Notes: generated by a model from the sequence alone, not told the origin. A DNA stretch of 64,000 bases from Ilyomonas sp964249755 (GCA_964249755.1 CAXUDB010000007.1:14139-78138); one strand, 5' to 3'; shown: positions 51,805 to 62,682, counted from the first letter of the stretch. Numbers and translations are program-made.

Positions 51805-54800
51805 ATGCTAAAACGATTCATTGAAAGACCCGTGCTATCCACCGTTATTTCGGTGCTGCTTTTGATTTTGGGTTTGTTGGCCTTGTTCACTTTGCCCATC
51901 ACGCTGTTTCCCGACATCGCGCCACCCAGTGTTGTAGTAACGGCAGCTTATCCCGGCGCCAATGCAGAAGTGGTAGCACGTTCTGTGGCAACGCCGTTAG
52001 AAGAAGCTATTAACGGTGTAGAGAACATGACTTATATGACTTCCAATTCGAGTAACGATGGAAGCATGACGCTTACCGTTTATTTTAAGCAAGGCACCAA
52101 TCCTGATATTGCTTCGGTAAACGTGCAGAATCGTGTATCAAAAGCAACAAGTCAGATTCCATCAGAAGTAGTGCAGTCAGGCGTTTCCACGCAAAAACAG
52201 CAAAACAGCATCATCATGTTTGTGGCGGTTTCCAGCACCGACAAAAACTATGATGAGACCTTCCTGCAGAACTATATTAAAATCAACCTGATTCCGCAAA
52301 TTCAGCGCATACCCGGCGTGGGCGATGCGCAGGTGTTTGGCGCGAAAGATTATTCGATGCGCATCTGGCTGAAGCCGGATCGCTTAACGGCCAACAACCT
52401 GACACCACAGGATGTAACAACTGCTATCAGAGATCAGAACCTGGAAGCCGCGCCAGGTCGTTTCGGGCAAAGCAGCACACAAACGTTTGAATTTGTTTTG
52501 AAGTATAAAGGCAAGCTGAACCAGAACGAAGATTACGAAAACATCATCATCAAAGCAACGCCTGATGGCTCGTTAATTAAGTTGAAAGATGTGGCGAGAG
52601 TAGAATTTGGTTCATTTACTTATTCTGCCAACAGTATGTTGAATGGTGGTGCTACTTCGGGTTTCGCTATCTTTCAAACAGCAGGCTCCAATGCCAACGA
52701 TATTTTGACGGAAGCCGAACGGCAGTTGAAAGAGTTCTCTGCTACTTTACCCAAAGGTGTTACCACCAACATCATGTACAATTCAAAAGAGTTTCTTGAT
52801 GCCAGCATCAGTCAGGTAAGAGAAACGTTGTTGATTGCCTTTATACTGGTGTTCATTGTAGTGTTCATCTTCCTGCAGGATTTTCGGTCTACGTTGATTC
52901 CTGCTATTGCGGTTCCGGTTGCCATCATTGGTACGTTCTTCTTCATGCAGTTGTTTGGTTTCACCATTAACCTGCTTACGCTGTTTGCCTTGGTGCTTGC
53001 AATTGGTATTGTGGTAGATGATGCTATTGTGGTAGTAGAAGCAGTACACACTAAATTGGAGCGAACCAATCTGCCCGTAAAAGAAGCCACTGTGCAATCG
53101 ATGGGTGAAATATCAGGCGCCATTATTTCGATTACGTTGGTGATGGCGGCTGTGTTTGTGCCAGTAGGTTTTATGCAGGGACCGGCGGGCGTTTTCTACC
53201 GGCAATTTGCCTTTACATTAGCCACAGCCATTCTTATCTCTGCAGTAAATGCTTTAACGCTAAGCCCTGCCTTATGTGCCTTGTTTTTAAAGAGTCCGCA
53301 CGATGAACACAATACTAAAAAGGGCATTGGCAAACGCTTCTTCGCAGCGTTCAATCGTGGCTTCACAGCCTTAACACAGAAGTATAAAAGAAGCATCAGT
53401 TTCTTCTTTCGTTACAAATGGATACCCATTGCAGGATTGCTTTTAATATGCCTGAGTTCTTACTTTTTAATTACCAATACGCCTACCGGTTTTATACCTA
53501 CCGAAGACCAGGGATTCCTGCTGTACGCAGTAACCAACCCGCCTGGCAGTTCACTGGACAGAACACATAAAGCTTCTATGGAAATAGACAGCATTATTAA
53601 GAGTGAACCTATGGCAAACAAGCGTTACACCATTGATGGTTTAAACTTTCTTGCCAATGCCAATGCATCACCGTACGCTGCCGGTTTTGTGCGCATGAAA
53701 GATTATAAAGACAGGGGCGACGTGAAAGATTTAAACCAGATCATCAACAACATGACGATGAAAGTAAACAGCACCGTAAAAGATGCCAATACTTTCTTTT
53801 TTACTTTCCCAACTATACAAGGTTTTGGTAATGCCAGCGGTTTCGAGTTTATGCTGCAGGATAGAAACAACGGCTCGTTAGAAGATTTAGGCAAGACCGC
53901 TTTTGCATTCTCCGGCGCGCTGATGCAACGCCCCGAAATTGCGGCTGCCTTTTCTACTTTTTCTACCAATAACCCGCAATTTTCTATCGAAGTAGACGAT
54001 GCCAAAACAAAGCAATTGGGGGTATCGGTAAGTGATTTGTTGCAAACGATGCAGATTTATTATGGTAGTTCTTTCGTGTCTGATTTTAACCGCTTTGGAA
54101 AGTATTACCGCGTGATGGCGCAGGCAGATATTCAATACCGTGAAGATGCATCTTCGCTCAACAACGTGTATGTAAAAAACAATCTCGGGCAAATGGTTCC
54201 GGTGAATACATTGGTGAAATTAAAGCGTGTGTACGGGCCTGAAACGGTAACGCGCAATAACCTTTTTAACGCTGTTACCATTAACGGTATACCCAAGCCG
54301 GGTTATAGCACCGGTGATGCAATTAAGGCTATCGAAGCAACGGCAAAACAAGTGCTGCCACGTGGCTATGCCACTGAATTTACGGGAATGACAAGAGAAG
54401 AAATCTCTACCGGCAATCAAACGCTGTTTGTGTTTCTCCTGAGCTTGTTATTTGTTTACTTTTTGTTGTCGGCGCAATACGAAAGTTATATCCTTCCGCT
54501 GGCAGTCATTCTCACCATTCCCGCGGGTATATTAGGCGTGTTCCTCTTTATTCATCTTGCCGGTATTGAAAGTAATATTTATGTACAGGTTGGGCTGATA
54601 ATGCTGGTTGGGTTGCTATCTAAAAATGCGATTCTGATTGTAGAATATGCCGTGCAACGAAGACGCGCCGGAAAGTCAATTGTTGAATCTGCATTAGAAG
54701 CCGCACAGCTTCGGTTGCGCCCGATACTGATGACATCGCTGGCTTTTATTGTAGGTCTGTTACCACTTGTAAGAGCGACCGGTGCTTCCGCTTTAGGTGA

Positions 54801-54951
54801 CCGTTCTATTGGTACCGGCGCTGTAGGTGGAATGCTGGTGGGCGTTGTTTTAGGTGTGTTTTTGATTCCTGTTTTTTATGTGATTTTTCAATACCTGCAG
54901 GAGAAAGTTTCTGGTACAACGAAGATAAAACAGCCTGCTTTGAGTGAGTAA
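51805..54951 (+). CDS. RND efflux transporter permease, HAE1 family
   Basis: A 1048-residue proton-driven pump of the AcrB/MexB type. It begins MLKRFIERPVLSTVISVLLL. Twelve membrane helices and two large periplasmic loops are present. The proton-relay Asp pair is in LAIGIVVDDAIVVVEAVHTK (helix 4), and the end has NAILIVEYAVQRRRAGKSIV and RATGASALGDRSIGTGAVGG. The start of loop 1, VVVTAAYPGANAEVVARSVA, is typical of hydrophobic and amphiphilic drug exporters. It is followed by the channel gene after 81 bases. Confidence 0.97.
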   Translation: MLKRFIERPVLSTVISVLLLILGLLALFTLPITLFPDIAPPSVVVTAAYPGANAEVVARSVATPLEEAINGVENMTYMTSNSSNDGSMTLTVYFKQGTNPDIASVNVQNRVSKATSQIPSEVVQSGVSTQKQQNSIIMFVAVSSTDKNYDETFLQNYIKINLIPQIQRIPGVGDAQVFGAKDYSMRIWLKPDRLTANNLTPQDVTTAIRDQNLEAAPGRFGQSSTQTFEFVLKYKGKLNQNEDYENIIIKATPDGSLIKLKDVARVEFGSFTYSANSMLNGGATSGFAIFQTAGSNANDILTEAERQLKEFSATLPKGVTTNIMYNSKEFLDASISQVRETLLIAFILVFIVVFIFLQDFRSTLIPAIAVPVAIIGTFFFMQLFGFTINLLTLFALVLAIGIVVDDAIVVVEAVHTKLERTNLPVKEATVQSMGEISGAIISITLVMAAVFVPVGFMQGPAGVFYRQFAFTLATAILISAVNALTLSPALCALFLKSPHDEHNTKKGIGKRFFAAFNRGFTALTQKYKRSISFFFRYKWIPIAGLLLICLSSYFLITNTPTGFIPTEDQGFLLYAVTNPPGSSLDRTHKASMEIDSIIKSEPMANKRYTIDGLNFLANANASPYAAGFVRMKDYKDRGDVKDLNQIINNMTMKVNSTVKDANTFFFTFPTIQGFGNASGFEFMLQDRNNGSLEDLGKTAFAFSGALMQRPEIAAAFSTFSTNNPQFSIEVDDAKTKQLGVSVSDLLQTMQIYYGSSFVSDFNRFGKYYRVMAQADIQYREDASSLNNVYVKNNLGQMVPVNTLVKLKRVYGPETVTRNNLFNAVTINGIPKPGYSTGDAIKAIEATAKQVLPRGYATEFTGMTREEISTGNQTLFVFLLSLLFVYFLLSAQYESYILPLAVILTIPAGILGVFLFIHLAGIESNIYVQVGLIMLVGLLSKNAILIVEYAVQRRRAGKSIVESALEAAQLRLRPILMTSLAFIVGLLPLVRATGASALGDRSIGTGAVGGMLVGVVLGVFLIPVFYVIFQYLQEKVSGTTKIKQPALSE

Positions 54952-55032
54952 GATTTGATAATGAAGCAGCGGTTCATCGTACAAGAGAACCATCATTTCA
55001 AAATCTAAATAAACAACAGACTTAAAATTTTA

Positions 55033-56442
55033 ATGATGCGAAAAAGATTTCATTTTTATATCGTTTTACTTCTTTTCTTAAATGCCTGCGTCGTTGGCAA
55101 AAATTACGAGCGGCCGCCGGTTGAGTTGCCGCAAAGTTTCAGCAACAATACAGCACCTTCTGATAGCAGCATTGCCGGTATGCAATGGCGTCAGTTTTTT
55201 AAAGACACTACATTGTTAAGCCTGATTGATAGCGCCATCCAGGGAAATTATGATTTACAGTTAGCCGTAAAGCGCATTGACGAAGCAGAAGCTTACGTAA
55301 AGCAGGCTCGTGCAAACTATTTACCAACTGCCACTGCGCAGGCAACCGTTTCCAGCAGCATTCCATCAAAAAATAGTTTGAATGGTAAGAGTCTTGAAAG
55401 CTTTATCGGGCAAAAACATATCGAAGATTATACACTCAGTGCTGCCGCATCGTGGGAGATAGATGTGTGGGGCAAAATCAAGCGGCAGAAAGAAGTAGCA
55501 GTTGCCAACTATCTTCAATCTTACGAAGGCGCGAAAGCTGTGCAGACTACACTTGTTGCTAACCTGGCGGACGGTTATTTTAACCTGTTGATGCTGGACA
55601 AACAACTAGACATCACACATAGAAATTTGTTGTTGAGTGATACATTGGTGCGCGTTACGTCGCTATTAAAAGATGCCGGCCAGGTAACGCAGCTTGCGGT
55701 AGAGCAAAGCGCTGTACAAAGACAAACGGCTGCTCTTCTGATTCCCCAGTTAGAGCAACAGATGGCGATACAGGAAAATGAAATCCGTATCCTTTGCGGT
55801 CAGTTGCCATCGCCTGTTCTGCGTTCCGACAGTTTGAATACTTATGTTGTTTCGGATACGCTTTCTACGGGATTGCCTGCAGAACTGTTAAGCCATCGTC
55901 CGGATGTGCGCGCCACCGAGATGGCATTGGTAGCTGCTAACGCAAATGTGGGCGTGGCGCAATCTTATTTCTATCCTTCTTTCACCTTATCAGCCACCGG
56001 AGGTTTGAATGCATTTAAAGCCAGCAAATGGTTTTCTATGCCGGCTTCATTGTTTGGTACGGGTGCGGCTGCCCTTGCAACACCAGTGTTACAACACCGA
56101 CAGTTAAAGACCAATCTTGAAGTAGCCAAAGTGCAAAGAGAGGAAGCCGTGATTGCTTTTCGTCAGCAAGTATTAAACGCCACCGGTGAAGTAGAAAATG
56201 CGCTGGTGCAAATTGATAAATTAAAAGATCAGCAAGGTATTGCTTCACAGCAGGTAGATACTTTACACAGAGCCATCTTCAATGCACAGTTGCTGTTCAA
56301 AAGCGGTCTGGCAGATTACCTTGAAGTTATCACAGCACAAAGCAATTTACTCAACGCGGAATTAAATTTAGCTACCATTCAGCGGCAACGGTTGAGTGCG
56401 AAAGTGGAATTGTACCGAGCTTTGGGCGGCGGTTGGCAATAG
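55033..56442 (+). CDS. RND efflux outer membrane lipoprotein, NodT family
   Basis: A 469-residue TolC-like channel, lipid-anchored at the Cys of FLNACVVG. It has the duplicated outer-membrane efflux domain: YDLQLAVKRIDEAEAYVKQA, SAAASWEIDVWGKIKRQKEV (the W-E-I/L-D-x-W-G block), HRPDVRATEMALVAANANVG, and the end FKSGLADYLEVITAQSNLLN. It completes the tripartite pump with the two genes upstream. Two ATGs in a row (55033, 55036) are equally possible. Confidence 0.95.
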   Translation: MMRKRFHFYIVLLLFLNACVVGKNYERPPVELPQSFSNNTAPSDSSIAGMQWRQFFKDTTLLSLIDSAIQGNYDLQLAVKRIDEAEAYVKQARANYLPTATAQATVSSSIPSKNSLNGKSLESFIGQKHIEDYTLSAAASWEIDVWGKIKRQKEVAVANYLQSYEGAKAVQTTLVANLADGYFNLLMLDKQLDITHRNLLLSDTLVRVTSLLKDAGQVTQLAVEQSAVQRQTAALLIPQLEQQMAIQENEIRILCGQLPSPVLRSDSLNTYVVSDTLSTGLPAELLSHRPDVRATEMALVAANANVGVAQSYFYPSFTLSATGGLNAFKASKWFSMPASLFGTGAAALATPVLQHRQLKTNLEVAKVQREEAVIAFRQQVLNATGEVENALVQIDKLKDQQGIASQQVDTLHRAIFNAQLLFKSGLADYLEVITAQSNLLNAELNLATIQRQRLSAKVELYRALGGGWQ

Positions 56443-56526
56443 AAGAAAAATATGAATTGACGAATCTGACAACATCCTTCTGTTCTTTATTCCGGCTTAC
56501 TTTCGCCCATTATAAACGAATATTGA

Positions 56527-57747
56527 ATGATGCAGTTAGATGAGAATTTGCTCCGCAAATATGCACAGGTAATGGTGCGTTACGCGTTGAATAATGGAGA
56601 AGGAATCAATGCTGGAGATACTGTTTTTTTAGTAGGGCAGGAGTGTAGTAAAGACCTGTTCCTGGCAATTGCAAAAGAAGTATATGCAGCCGGCGGCAAC
56701 TTGATAACAAACTACCAACCCAACAATATACGCCAGAACAGCATCATACGTTTCCTGCTGGAGAATGGAAGTGATGAGCAAATTGGCTTCTTTGCAAAAC
56801 CTTACTGGCAGGGTATTGTAGAGGCAACCGATCATATTCTCTTTATTATTTCAGAACCGGATATTCATGTGTTTGAAGGATTGCCTTCGGCTAAAATCAG
56901 CCGCATGAACAGCGCCCGTGCACCTTACATGAAGATGCGCGAAGAAAAAGAAGCCGCAGGAAAATTATCGTGGAGTTTGTGCTTGTACGGAACGCAGAGT
57001 ATGGCAGATGAAGCCGGGCTTTCGCTGGAAGAATATTGGGAGCAGATTATAGAAGCCTGTTACTTAAGGGAAGATAACCCGGTAGAGAAGTGGAAAAGTG
57101 TACAGAAAGAGATAGAAGACATCAAAGACAAGCTCGATGCTTTGCCAATCGAAACACTTCACATTGAAGGTGGGGATGTTGACCTGCATGTAAAAATCGG
57201 CGACAACCGCAAGTGGCTTAGCGGTGGTGGAAAGAACATTCCTTCCTTCGAAATTTTTACATCTCCCGACTGGCGCGGCACAAATGGTTTCATTCGTTTC
57301 AACCAGCCTTTGTATTATTCCGGTAAACGCATTGCTGGTGTGTTTCTTCGATTCGAAAATGGTGTAGTAGTCGAATCTTCGGCTACCGAAAATGAAGATG
57401 CGTTGAAAGAAATGATTGCACAGGAAAACGCTGATAAAGCAGGCGAGTTTTCGCTTACTGATAAAAGGCATTCGCGTATCACGCGCTTTATGGCTACTAC
57501 TTTATATGATGAAAATATGGGTGGCGAATGGGGCAATACACATATCGCTTTGGGCAACGCTTATAAAGACACTTACACGGTAGATATGCAAATTGTAAGC
57601 GATGAACAATGGGCAGACATGGGGTATAATTCCTGCCCTAAAGTTCATACTGATATCATCAGTACAAGCAACCGAACTGTTACGGCTACGTTGAAAGACG
57701 GCAGCGAAAAAATCATCTATAAAGATGGCATGTTTGTGCTGGAATGA
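56527..57747 (+). CDS. Aminopeptidase, M29 family
   Basis: A 406-residue cytoplasmic metallopeptidase of the AmpS/aminopeptidase T type, which removes N-terminal residues from peptides. The first part, NLLRKYAQVMVRYALNNGEG, and metal-site blocks are visible: NIPSFEIFTSPDWRGTNG (first Glu), NGVVVESSATENED (second Glu), GGEWGNTHIALGNAY (His) and CPKVHTDIIS (His-x-Asp). The residue count is normal. It is 84 bases after the efflux channel gene and convergent with the GH92 gene (14 bases), so no separate terminator is visible. Confidence 0.93.
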   Translation: MMQLDENLLRKYAQVMVRYALNNGEGINAGDTVFLVGQECSKDLFLAIAKEVYAAGGNLITNYQPNNIRQNSIIRFLLENGSDEQIGFFAKPYWQGIVEATDHILFIISEPDIHVFEGLPSAKISRMNSARAPYMKMREEKEAAGKLSWSLCLYGTQSMADEAGLSLEEYWEQIIEACYLREDNPVEKWKSVQKEIEDIKDKLDALPIETLHIEGGDVDLHVKIGDNRKWLSGGGKNIPSFEIFTSPDWRGTNGFIRFNQPLYYSGKRIAGVFLRFENGVVVESSATENEDALKEMIAQENADKAGEFSLTDKRHSRITRFMATTLYDENMGGEWGNTHIALGNAYKDTYTVDMQIVSDEQWADMGYNSCPKVHTDIISTSNRTVTATLKDGSEKIIYKDGMFVLE

Positions 57748-57761
57748 ACCAAGCGATACCT

Positions 57762-60005
57762 CTATAGATACACTGATTTTGGACGGGCATTCATGGCAGC
57801 ACCATAGTTTTTATTCGGTTCATTTCCCATCGTAAATGTCAGCGTTCCACCTTGCATGATATCATTATACAGAATGTAAGTTTTATCGTATGGCTTACCA
57901 TTCCATTCTGCTTTTTGGATGTAAATATTTTCCGGGCTGTTGTTAACTGCTTCTACTGCAAACGTTTTACTGCCTGGCAAAGCCAAAGTGGTTTTATTAA
58001 ATAGCGGACTTCCAAAAACAAAAGCGCCATTAGCAGGGAACACAGGATACAAGCCCATGGCAGATAACACATACCACGCAGACATTTGCCCGCAATCGTC
58101 ATTGCCGCTGATGCCATTGTCAGGGTCGTTGCCATACAAATGCTTCATAATATAGCGCGCTTTTTCAGCCGTTTTCCATTGCTGTCCGGCATAAGGATAT
58201 AAGTAAATGGTATGATGACTTGGCTCATCGCCATGTGCATATTGCCCAATTAGACCCGCAATATCCGGCGGTGCATTTGGGTCAGGCGCGGCTTGAATTA
58301 GGAAGAGAGAATCTAGCTTGGTGATGAAGTTTTTTTCGCCGCCTAACAGTCTCATTAAGCCTTCCACATCTTCCGGTACGAGCCAGAGATATTGCCATGC
58401 ATTGCCCTCGCTGTAATCATCAATATAAGGATGCGATGAACGTGCAGGATCGAAAACAGGATTCCGGTTGCCATCGCTCCGCTTGCCGCGCATGAAACCA
58501 ACGGAAGAATCGAAGTAGAGTTGATAGTTATGAAAGCGTTGGTTAAAATAATTGTAGTCCGATGTATTGCCAGCTTTCTTTTCCATCAAAGCAATGCTTG
58601 CGTTGGAGATAGCATATTCCAACGCTTTGGCAACCGATTCCTCAATGCTATCCGACGGAATAGCTTGCAGTTTTTTGTCGTATTGCAAGCCGAACTCATT
58701 CCGCATCATTGAAGTTTTTACGGCATCAAAAGCCAGCTTTTTATCGAAGCCTGTAAAGCCTTTCGTGTAGGCTTCTGCTACTACCTGAACACTACTTACG
58801 CCGGGCATCGTGTTGGTTTCGCAGCCCATTAAATGCCACACCGGAAGCTTGCCTTGTTGCTGATAAATCGCGAGCATGGATTGCACTATATCGTTCACTC
58901 TTGCTGGTTGAAACAACGTGTACAAAGGATTGAGTGCACGATAAGTATCCCACAACGACAGCACAGAATAATTGTTGAAAGAAGCTTTCCTGTAAACCTT
59001 TTTATTTGTGCCTCTGTAATCGCCGTTATCGTCGTTGAACAGCGAAGGATTAATCATGGTATGATACAACGCTGTGTAGAATATCTTTTTGTCAGCGGCA
59101 TCATTCGTTTCAATCTTGATTTTTGACAACTCATTATTCCACTTTGCATCAGCTTTCTTTGCCACCTCTTCAAAGTTCCAGCCCCTTATTTCTGCGGTGA
59201 TATTTGCCAGGGCGTTGTCTGCACTTACAGGAGATATGCCGACTTTCAAATCAATAATACCGGAAATATTTTTAAAACTGATCAAACCCTTAATGGCGTT
59301 GCCTTTGCCGTTTTTTCCGGTTAATACCGAGCTATCGTTACACACTTTAAAATCAGCCACTGGCTTGGATAGTTTGATAGCAAAAAACAATCGCTGATCG
59401 TTTGCCCAGCCTTGCGAAAAGCGATAACCTTTAAAGGTCGTTGCATCGGTTTGTTCTATGTAAGTTTCTGTAGCGCTGTCGCCGATACCTTCTTTTAAAT
59501 CTATGATGACATGCGCATTGCTTCTTTCAGGAAAATGATAACGATGATAACCCACGCGTTCGGATGATGTTAGTTCAACATGGATACCGCTGTTTAATTT
59601 TACTGAATAGTAACCGGGTTTTACTATTTCGTTTTGATGCGAAAAAATGGAAGCATAGCCGGAAGCGATATCTTGTTCTGAACCTTTACCCCACCTGATT
59701 CTACCTGTATAAGGCATGATAAGAACATCGCCCAAATCGCCGATGCCGGTTCCTTCCAAATGCGTTTGTGCAAAGCCGATAATAGAATTGTCTGAGTAAT
59801 GATAACCAGAGCACCAGTCCCATCCTTTAAAGAAATTATTGGGTCCTACCTGCACCGCTCCAAAGGGAACCGAAGCGCCTACAAATACATGCCCGTGACC
59901 ACCGGAACCAATGTAAGGATTGACATAAGAAGTGGGCTGTTGAGCATGAAGGTTTGATGTGAAAAAAAGAAAGCAGGAGAGAAAGTATTTGTAATGGTTG
60001 TTCAT
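57762..60005 (-). CDS. GH92 family alpha-mannosidase
   Basis: A 747-residue exported glycosidase of family 92, calcium-dependent exo-alpha-mannosidases (often alpha-1,2). The signal peptide ends near NLHAQ. The family start reads VNPYIGSGGHGHVFVGASVP with FGAVQVGPNNF. Catalytic-domain blocks are AYTKGFTGFDKKLAFDAVKT, GQYAHGDEPSHHTIYLYPYA and GNDDCGQMSAWYVLSAMGLY, with the general acid and base regions intact. It follows the GH3 gene on the same strand after a 253-base gap that holds a repeat. It would trim mannose from glycoprotein N-glycans or mannans. Confidence 0.95.
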   Translation of the reverse strand: MNNHYKYFLSCFLFFTSNLHAQQPTSYVNPYIGSGGHGHVFVGASVPFGAVQVGPNNFFKGWDWCSGYHYSDNSIIGFAQTHLEGTGIGDLGDVLIMPYTGRIRWGKGSEQDIASGYASIFSHQNEIVKPGYYSVKLNSGIHVELTSSERVGYHRYHFPERSNAHVIIDLKEGIGDSATETYIEQTDATTFKGYRFSQGWANDQRLFFAIKLSKPVADFKVCNDSSVLTGKNGKGNAIKGLISFKNISGIIDLKVGISPVSADNALANITAEIRGWNFEEVAKKADAKWNNELSKIKIETNDAADKKIFYTALYHTMINPSLFNDDNGDYRGTNKKVYRKASFNNYSVLSLWDTYRALNPLYTLFQPARVNDIVQSMLAIYQQQGKLPVWHLMGCETNTMPGVSSVQVVAEAYTKGFTGFDKKLAFDAVKTSMMRNEFGLQYDKKLQAIPSDSIEESVAKALEYAISNASIALMEKKAGNTSDYNYFNQRFHNYQLYFDSSVGFMRGKRSDGNRNPVFDPARSSHPYIDDYSEGNAWQYLWLVPEDVEGLMRLLGGEKNFITKLDSLFLIQAAPDPNAPPDIAGLIGQYAHGDEPSHHTIYLYPYAGQQWKTAEKARYIMKHLYGNDPDNGISGNDDCGQMSAWYVLSAMGLYPVFPANGAFVFGSPLFNKTTLALPGSKTFAVEAVNNSPENIYIQKAEWNGKPYDKTYILYNDIMQGGTLTFTMGNEPNKNYGAAMNARPKSVYL

Positions 60006-60124
60006 TATCGTTTAGTTAAGCTGAGTAATAGTAGTATCAGGTTATGGAATAAAATGTATCCTATAAAAGAGACGTTTCAAAGTGCGGCAGCGCGTGAGGG
60101 ATAGAAGTGGAAATCCTTTTTTTG

Positions 60125-60180
60125 TCCGCCCCGGCAAAAAAGATTGCAACGGATAGCCCGACCCGAAGGGACACGCCCTC
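60125..60180. repeat. REP-like G+C-rich intergenic repeat
   Basis: A G+C-rich block in an A+T-rich gap: CCGCCCCGGC, an A-run, GATTGCAACGGATAGCCCGA, CCCGAAGGGACACGCCC. ACCCGAAGGG can form a short hairpin. I recall near-identical blocks scattered through Bacteroidota genomes; no second copy is seen in this window. Confidence 0.45.
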
Positions 60181-60258
60181 ATTATTTTTATGCTTTTTAA
60201 AACCCCATTCAACATTCGGTTATTTTATCGTTGAGTAATTCTTATTTGATGGTCTGAT

Positions 60259-62415
60259 TTACTTCACGACAAATGTCTTCTGCAGTAGATAGTCATTTGC
60301 ATTCTTACCTAAGCACAATTTGTAAGTGCCTTTGTATAAAATAAAGCTATGCGTTTGCCCATCCCATTTCTGCAACTCATTCATGGGTATTGCCAATGCT
60401 ACGTCTGCCGTATTGCCTTTGGTAATCCATATTTTTTTAAACGCTTTTAATTCTTTCACCGGCATTCTTTCCAATGACGGATATTGAATATAAGCCTGCA
60501 GTGTTTCATCGCCATCCATGCTTCCTGTATTGTTTACCTGAACAGAAAAATGCGCTGTATCGGCTGCTTTGTAAAAGGGCAGTGGCTGACTCTTCCAGCT
60601 ATATTGAAACGTAGTATAACTTAAGCCAAAACCAAATGGGTATTGCACCGGTTTTGTACAATAACGATACGTTCTGCCCTGCATGTTGTAATTTTTATAA
60701 TCGGGTAAATCGGTAAGCGATTTATAGAAAGTAACCGGCAACCTTCCGGAAGGTGACACCTTGCCAAAGAGGATATTGGCTAAGGCAGTTCCGCCTTCTT
60801 CGCCGGGATACCACGCCAACACAATAGCATCGGCATACGGCTCAATAGCAGCGATGTCAACATCGCTGCCTGCACATACTACAGCCACAATCGGTTTGGT
60901 GCTGGCAGCTCTCAATTTTTGCAAAAACAAAACGTGTGGGCGAGGCAATTGAAGGCTCGCTTTATCGCCACCTGACAGTGATAAAAACGCATCGCCTTCT
61001 TCGCCTTCCAGCACCGGTGTTAAGCCAATAACAGCAATGGTGATATCGCTGTTTTGCGATGCCCAGATGCCGCCAAAATGCGTGGTATCTATGTAGTCGC
61101 TTCCCTGGTCGTAATTTACCGCAACATCAGGCCCGGCGGCTTTTGCAATGCCTTCGGCAAACGTGACCATGTTGGAACTCAACCCATGATAGTTGCCGTA
61201 CAAAGCCTCCACCGAAGCCGCATTGGCACCGGTCACCAACATGGAAGGATATTTGTTTTTTGGAAGCGGAAGCACGCCATCATTCTTTAATAATACCATG
61301 CTTTGCTCAGCCATCTTTCTTGCCAGCGTTCGATGATAATTGTTGCCTACACTATCTCCATTGTAACTATTATAAGGGCTGCTAACAGCACTATCAAACA
61401 TGCCCAGTTTCATCTGCAAACGCAGGTCGCCAATCAGTGCGCTGTCTATATCCTTTTCCGTCAAAAGCTTTTTATTGATGGCAGTCATCACATCGCTTTG
61501 CAATACGTTTCCGCATTCTAAATTTACACCCGCTTTTATGGCTGCCGCTGCTAATTCTTCTTTTGTATTGATGACTTTATGCCCGTCCATAATGTCGTTC
61601 AAAGCGCCACAATCTGTTACCAACTGACCTTTGAAGTTCCATTCATTTCTCAGGATTGTTTTCGCAAGGTTAGGTCCGGTGCAGCAAGGCTCGCCGTTCA
61701 CGCGGTTGTAGGCACACATTACTGAAGCTACACCCGCATTCACCAATTTATGAAACGCATAGAGATACGTTTCGCGTAAATCTTTTTCAGTAATAATCGC
61801 ATTAAAGCTGTGCCGTTCTGCCTCTGGCCCGCTGTGCACGGCCAGATGTTTGGCGCAGGCGGCGGTTTTCAGGTAGTGCGCATCATTGCCCTGCAAACCC
61901 TGCACATATGCGGTGCCCATAGACGCGGTTAAGAACGGGTCTTCACCGTAGGTTTCCTGTCCGCGCCCCCAGCGCGGATCGCGGAAGATATTGATGTTGG
62001 GCGACCAGAACGTTAAGCCCATATACCAGGTATGATGCCCTTGTGCAACGGACAGATTATACTTGGCTCTTGCCTCAGTAGATACAGCATCGCCAACGGC
62101 TTTCAGCAATGAATCGTTGAACGAAGCTGCCATGCCGATTGCCTGCGGAAACACAGTAGCTTCGCCTGCTCTTGCTACGCCATGCAAGCCTTCGTTCCAC
62201 CAGTTATAGTTGGGTATATTTAGCTCAGGTATAGTCGGACTCGCATTGCCCAATAAACTTATTTTTTGCTGCAAGGTTAGCGTATGTAACAAGTCGGCTA
62301 CGCGCTTTTCTACAGGTGCTTCGCTGTTTCTGAATAAAGCGGGTTGCTGCGCAAAAACATTCATTTGAATGCTGGTTAAGCACAAAATAGCAAAGAGCAA
62401 CAAGATGTTTTTCAT
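60259..62415 (-). CDS. GH3 family glycoside hydrolase
   Basis: A 718-residue exported enzyme, beta-glucosidase/beta-xylosidase type. The signal peptide ends at NVFAQ. The first barrel domain starts VADLLHTLTLQQKISLLGNA, with the substrate block YNWWNEGLHGVARAG and the nucleophile Asp in LVTDCGALNDIMDGH. The second domain has IAVIGLTPVLEGEEGDAF and the third, fibronectin-like, starts near PFGFGLSYTTFQYS. NWWNEGLHGVAR resembles xylosidases more than glucosidases. Start ATG 62415 (MKNILLLF) is chosen over 62436. It is divergent from the LacI gene by 320 bases. Confidence 0.93.
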   Translation of the reverse strand: MKNILLLFAILCLTSIQMNVFAQQPALFRNSEAPVEKRVADLLHTLTLQQKISLLGNASPTIPELNIPNYNWWNEGLHGVARAGEATVFPQAIGMAASFNDSLLKAVGDAVSTEARAKYNLSVAQGHHTWYMGLTFWSPNINIFRDPRWGRGQETYGEDPFLTASMGTAYVQGLQGNDAHYLKTAACAKHLAVHSGPEAERHSFNAIITEKDLRETYLYAFHKLVNAGVASVMCAYNRVNGEPCCTGPNLAKTILRNEWNFKGQLVTDCGALNDIMDGHKVINTKEELAAAAIKAGVNLECGNVLQSDVMTAINKKLLTEKDIDSALIGDLRLQMKLGMFDSAVSSPYNSYNGDSVGNNYHRTLARKMAEQSMVLLKNDGVLPLPKNKYPSMLVTGANAASVEALYGNYHGLSSNMVTFAEGIAKAAGPDVAVNYDQGSDYIDTTHFGGIWASQNSDITIAVIGLTPVLEGEEGDAFLSLSGGDKASLQLPRPHVLFLQKLRAASTKPIVAVVCAGSDVDIAAIEPYADAIVLAWYPGEEGGTALANILFGKVSPSGRLPVTFYKSLTDLPDYKNYNMQGRTYRYCTKPVQYPFGFGLSYTTFQYSWKSQPLPFYKAADTAHFSVQVNNTGSMDGDETLQAYIQYPSLERMPVKELKAFKKIWITKGNTADVALAIPMNELQKWDGQTHSFILYKGTYKLCLGKNANDYLLQKTFVVK

Positions 62416-62682
62416 GATGTGAAAATAATCATTCAATCGGGTACAATTTTTAGAATACCGGATTGCTATCTGCTTTGTTCAACTTATAATAAGCCAACAA
62501 TTAAAGCTTTTTTACTTACCGCCGTTCCCTATAAACCTTAACCGGAAAAATTCTCAACATAGATCTAATGTCATCTGTCTTTCAGCCATAATCAATTTCA
62601 CCAGCGAATATGATTCTGCCTGCTCATCATAATCACTTATTCAACCGGTGAAACGAGCTATTTATAAAAAGCATTACTTTTT

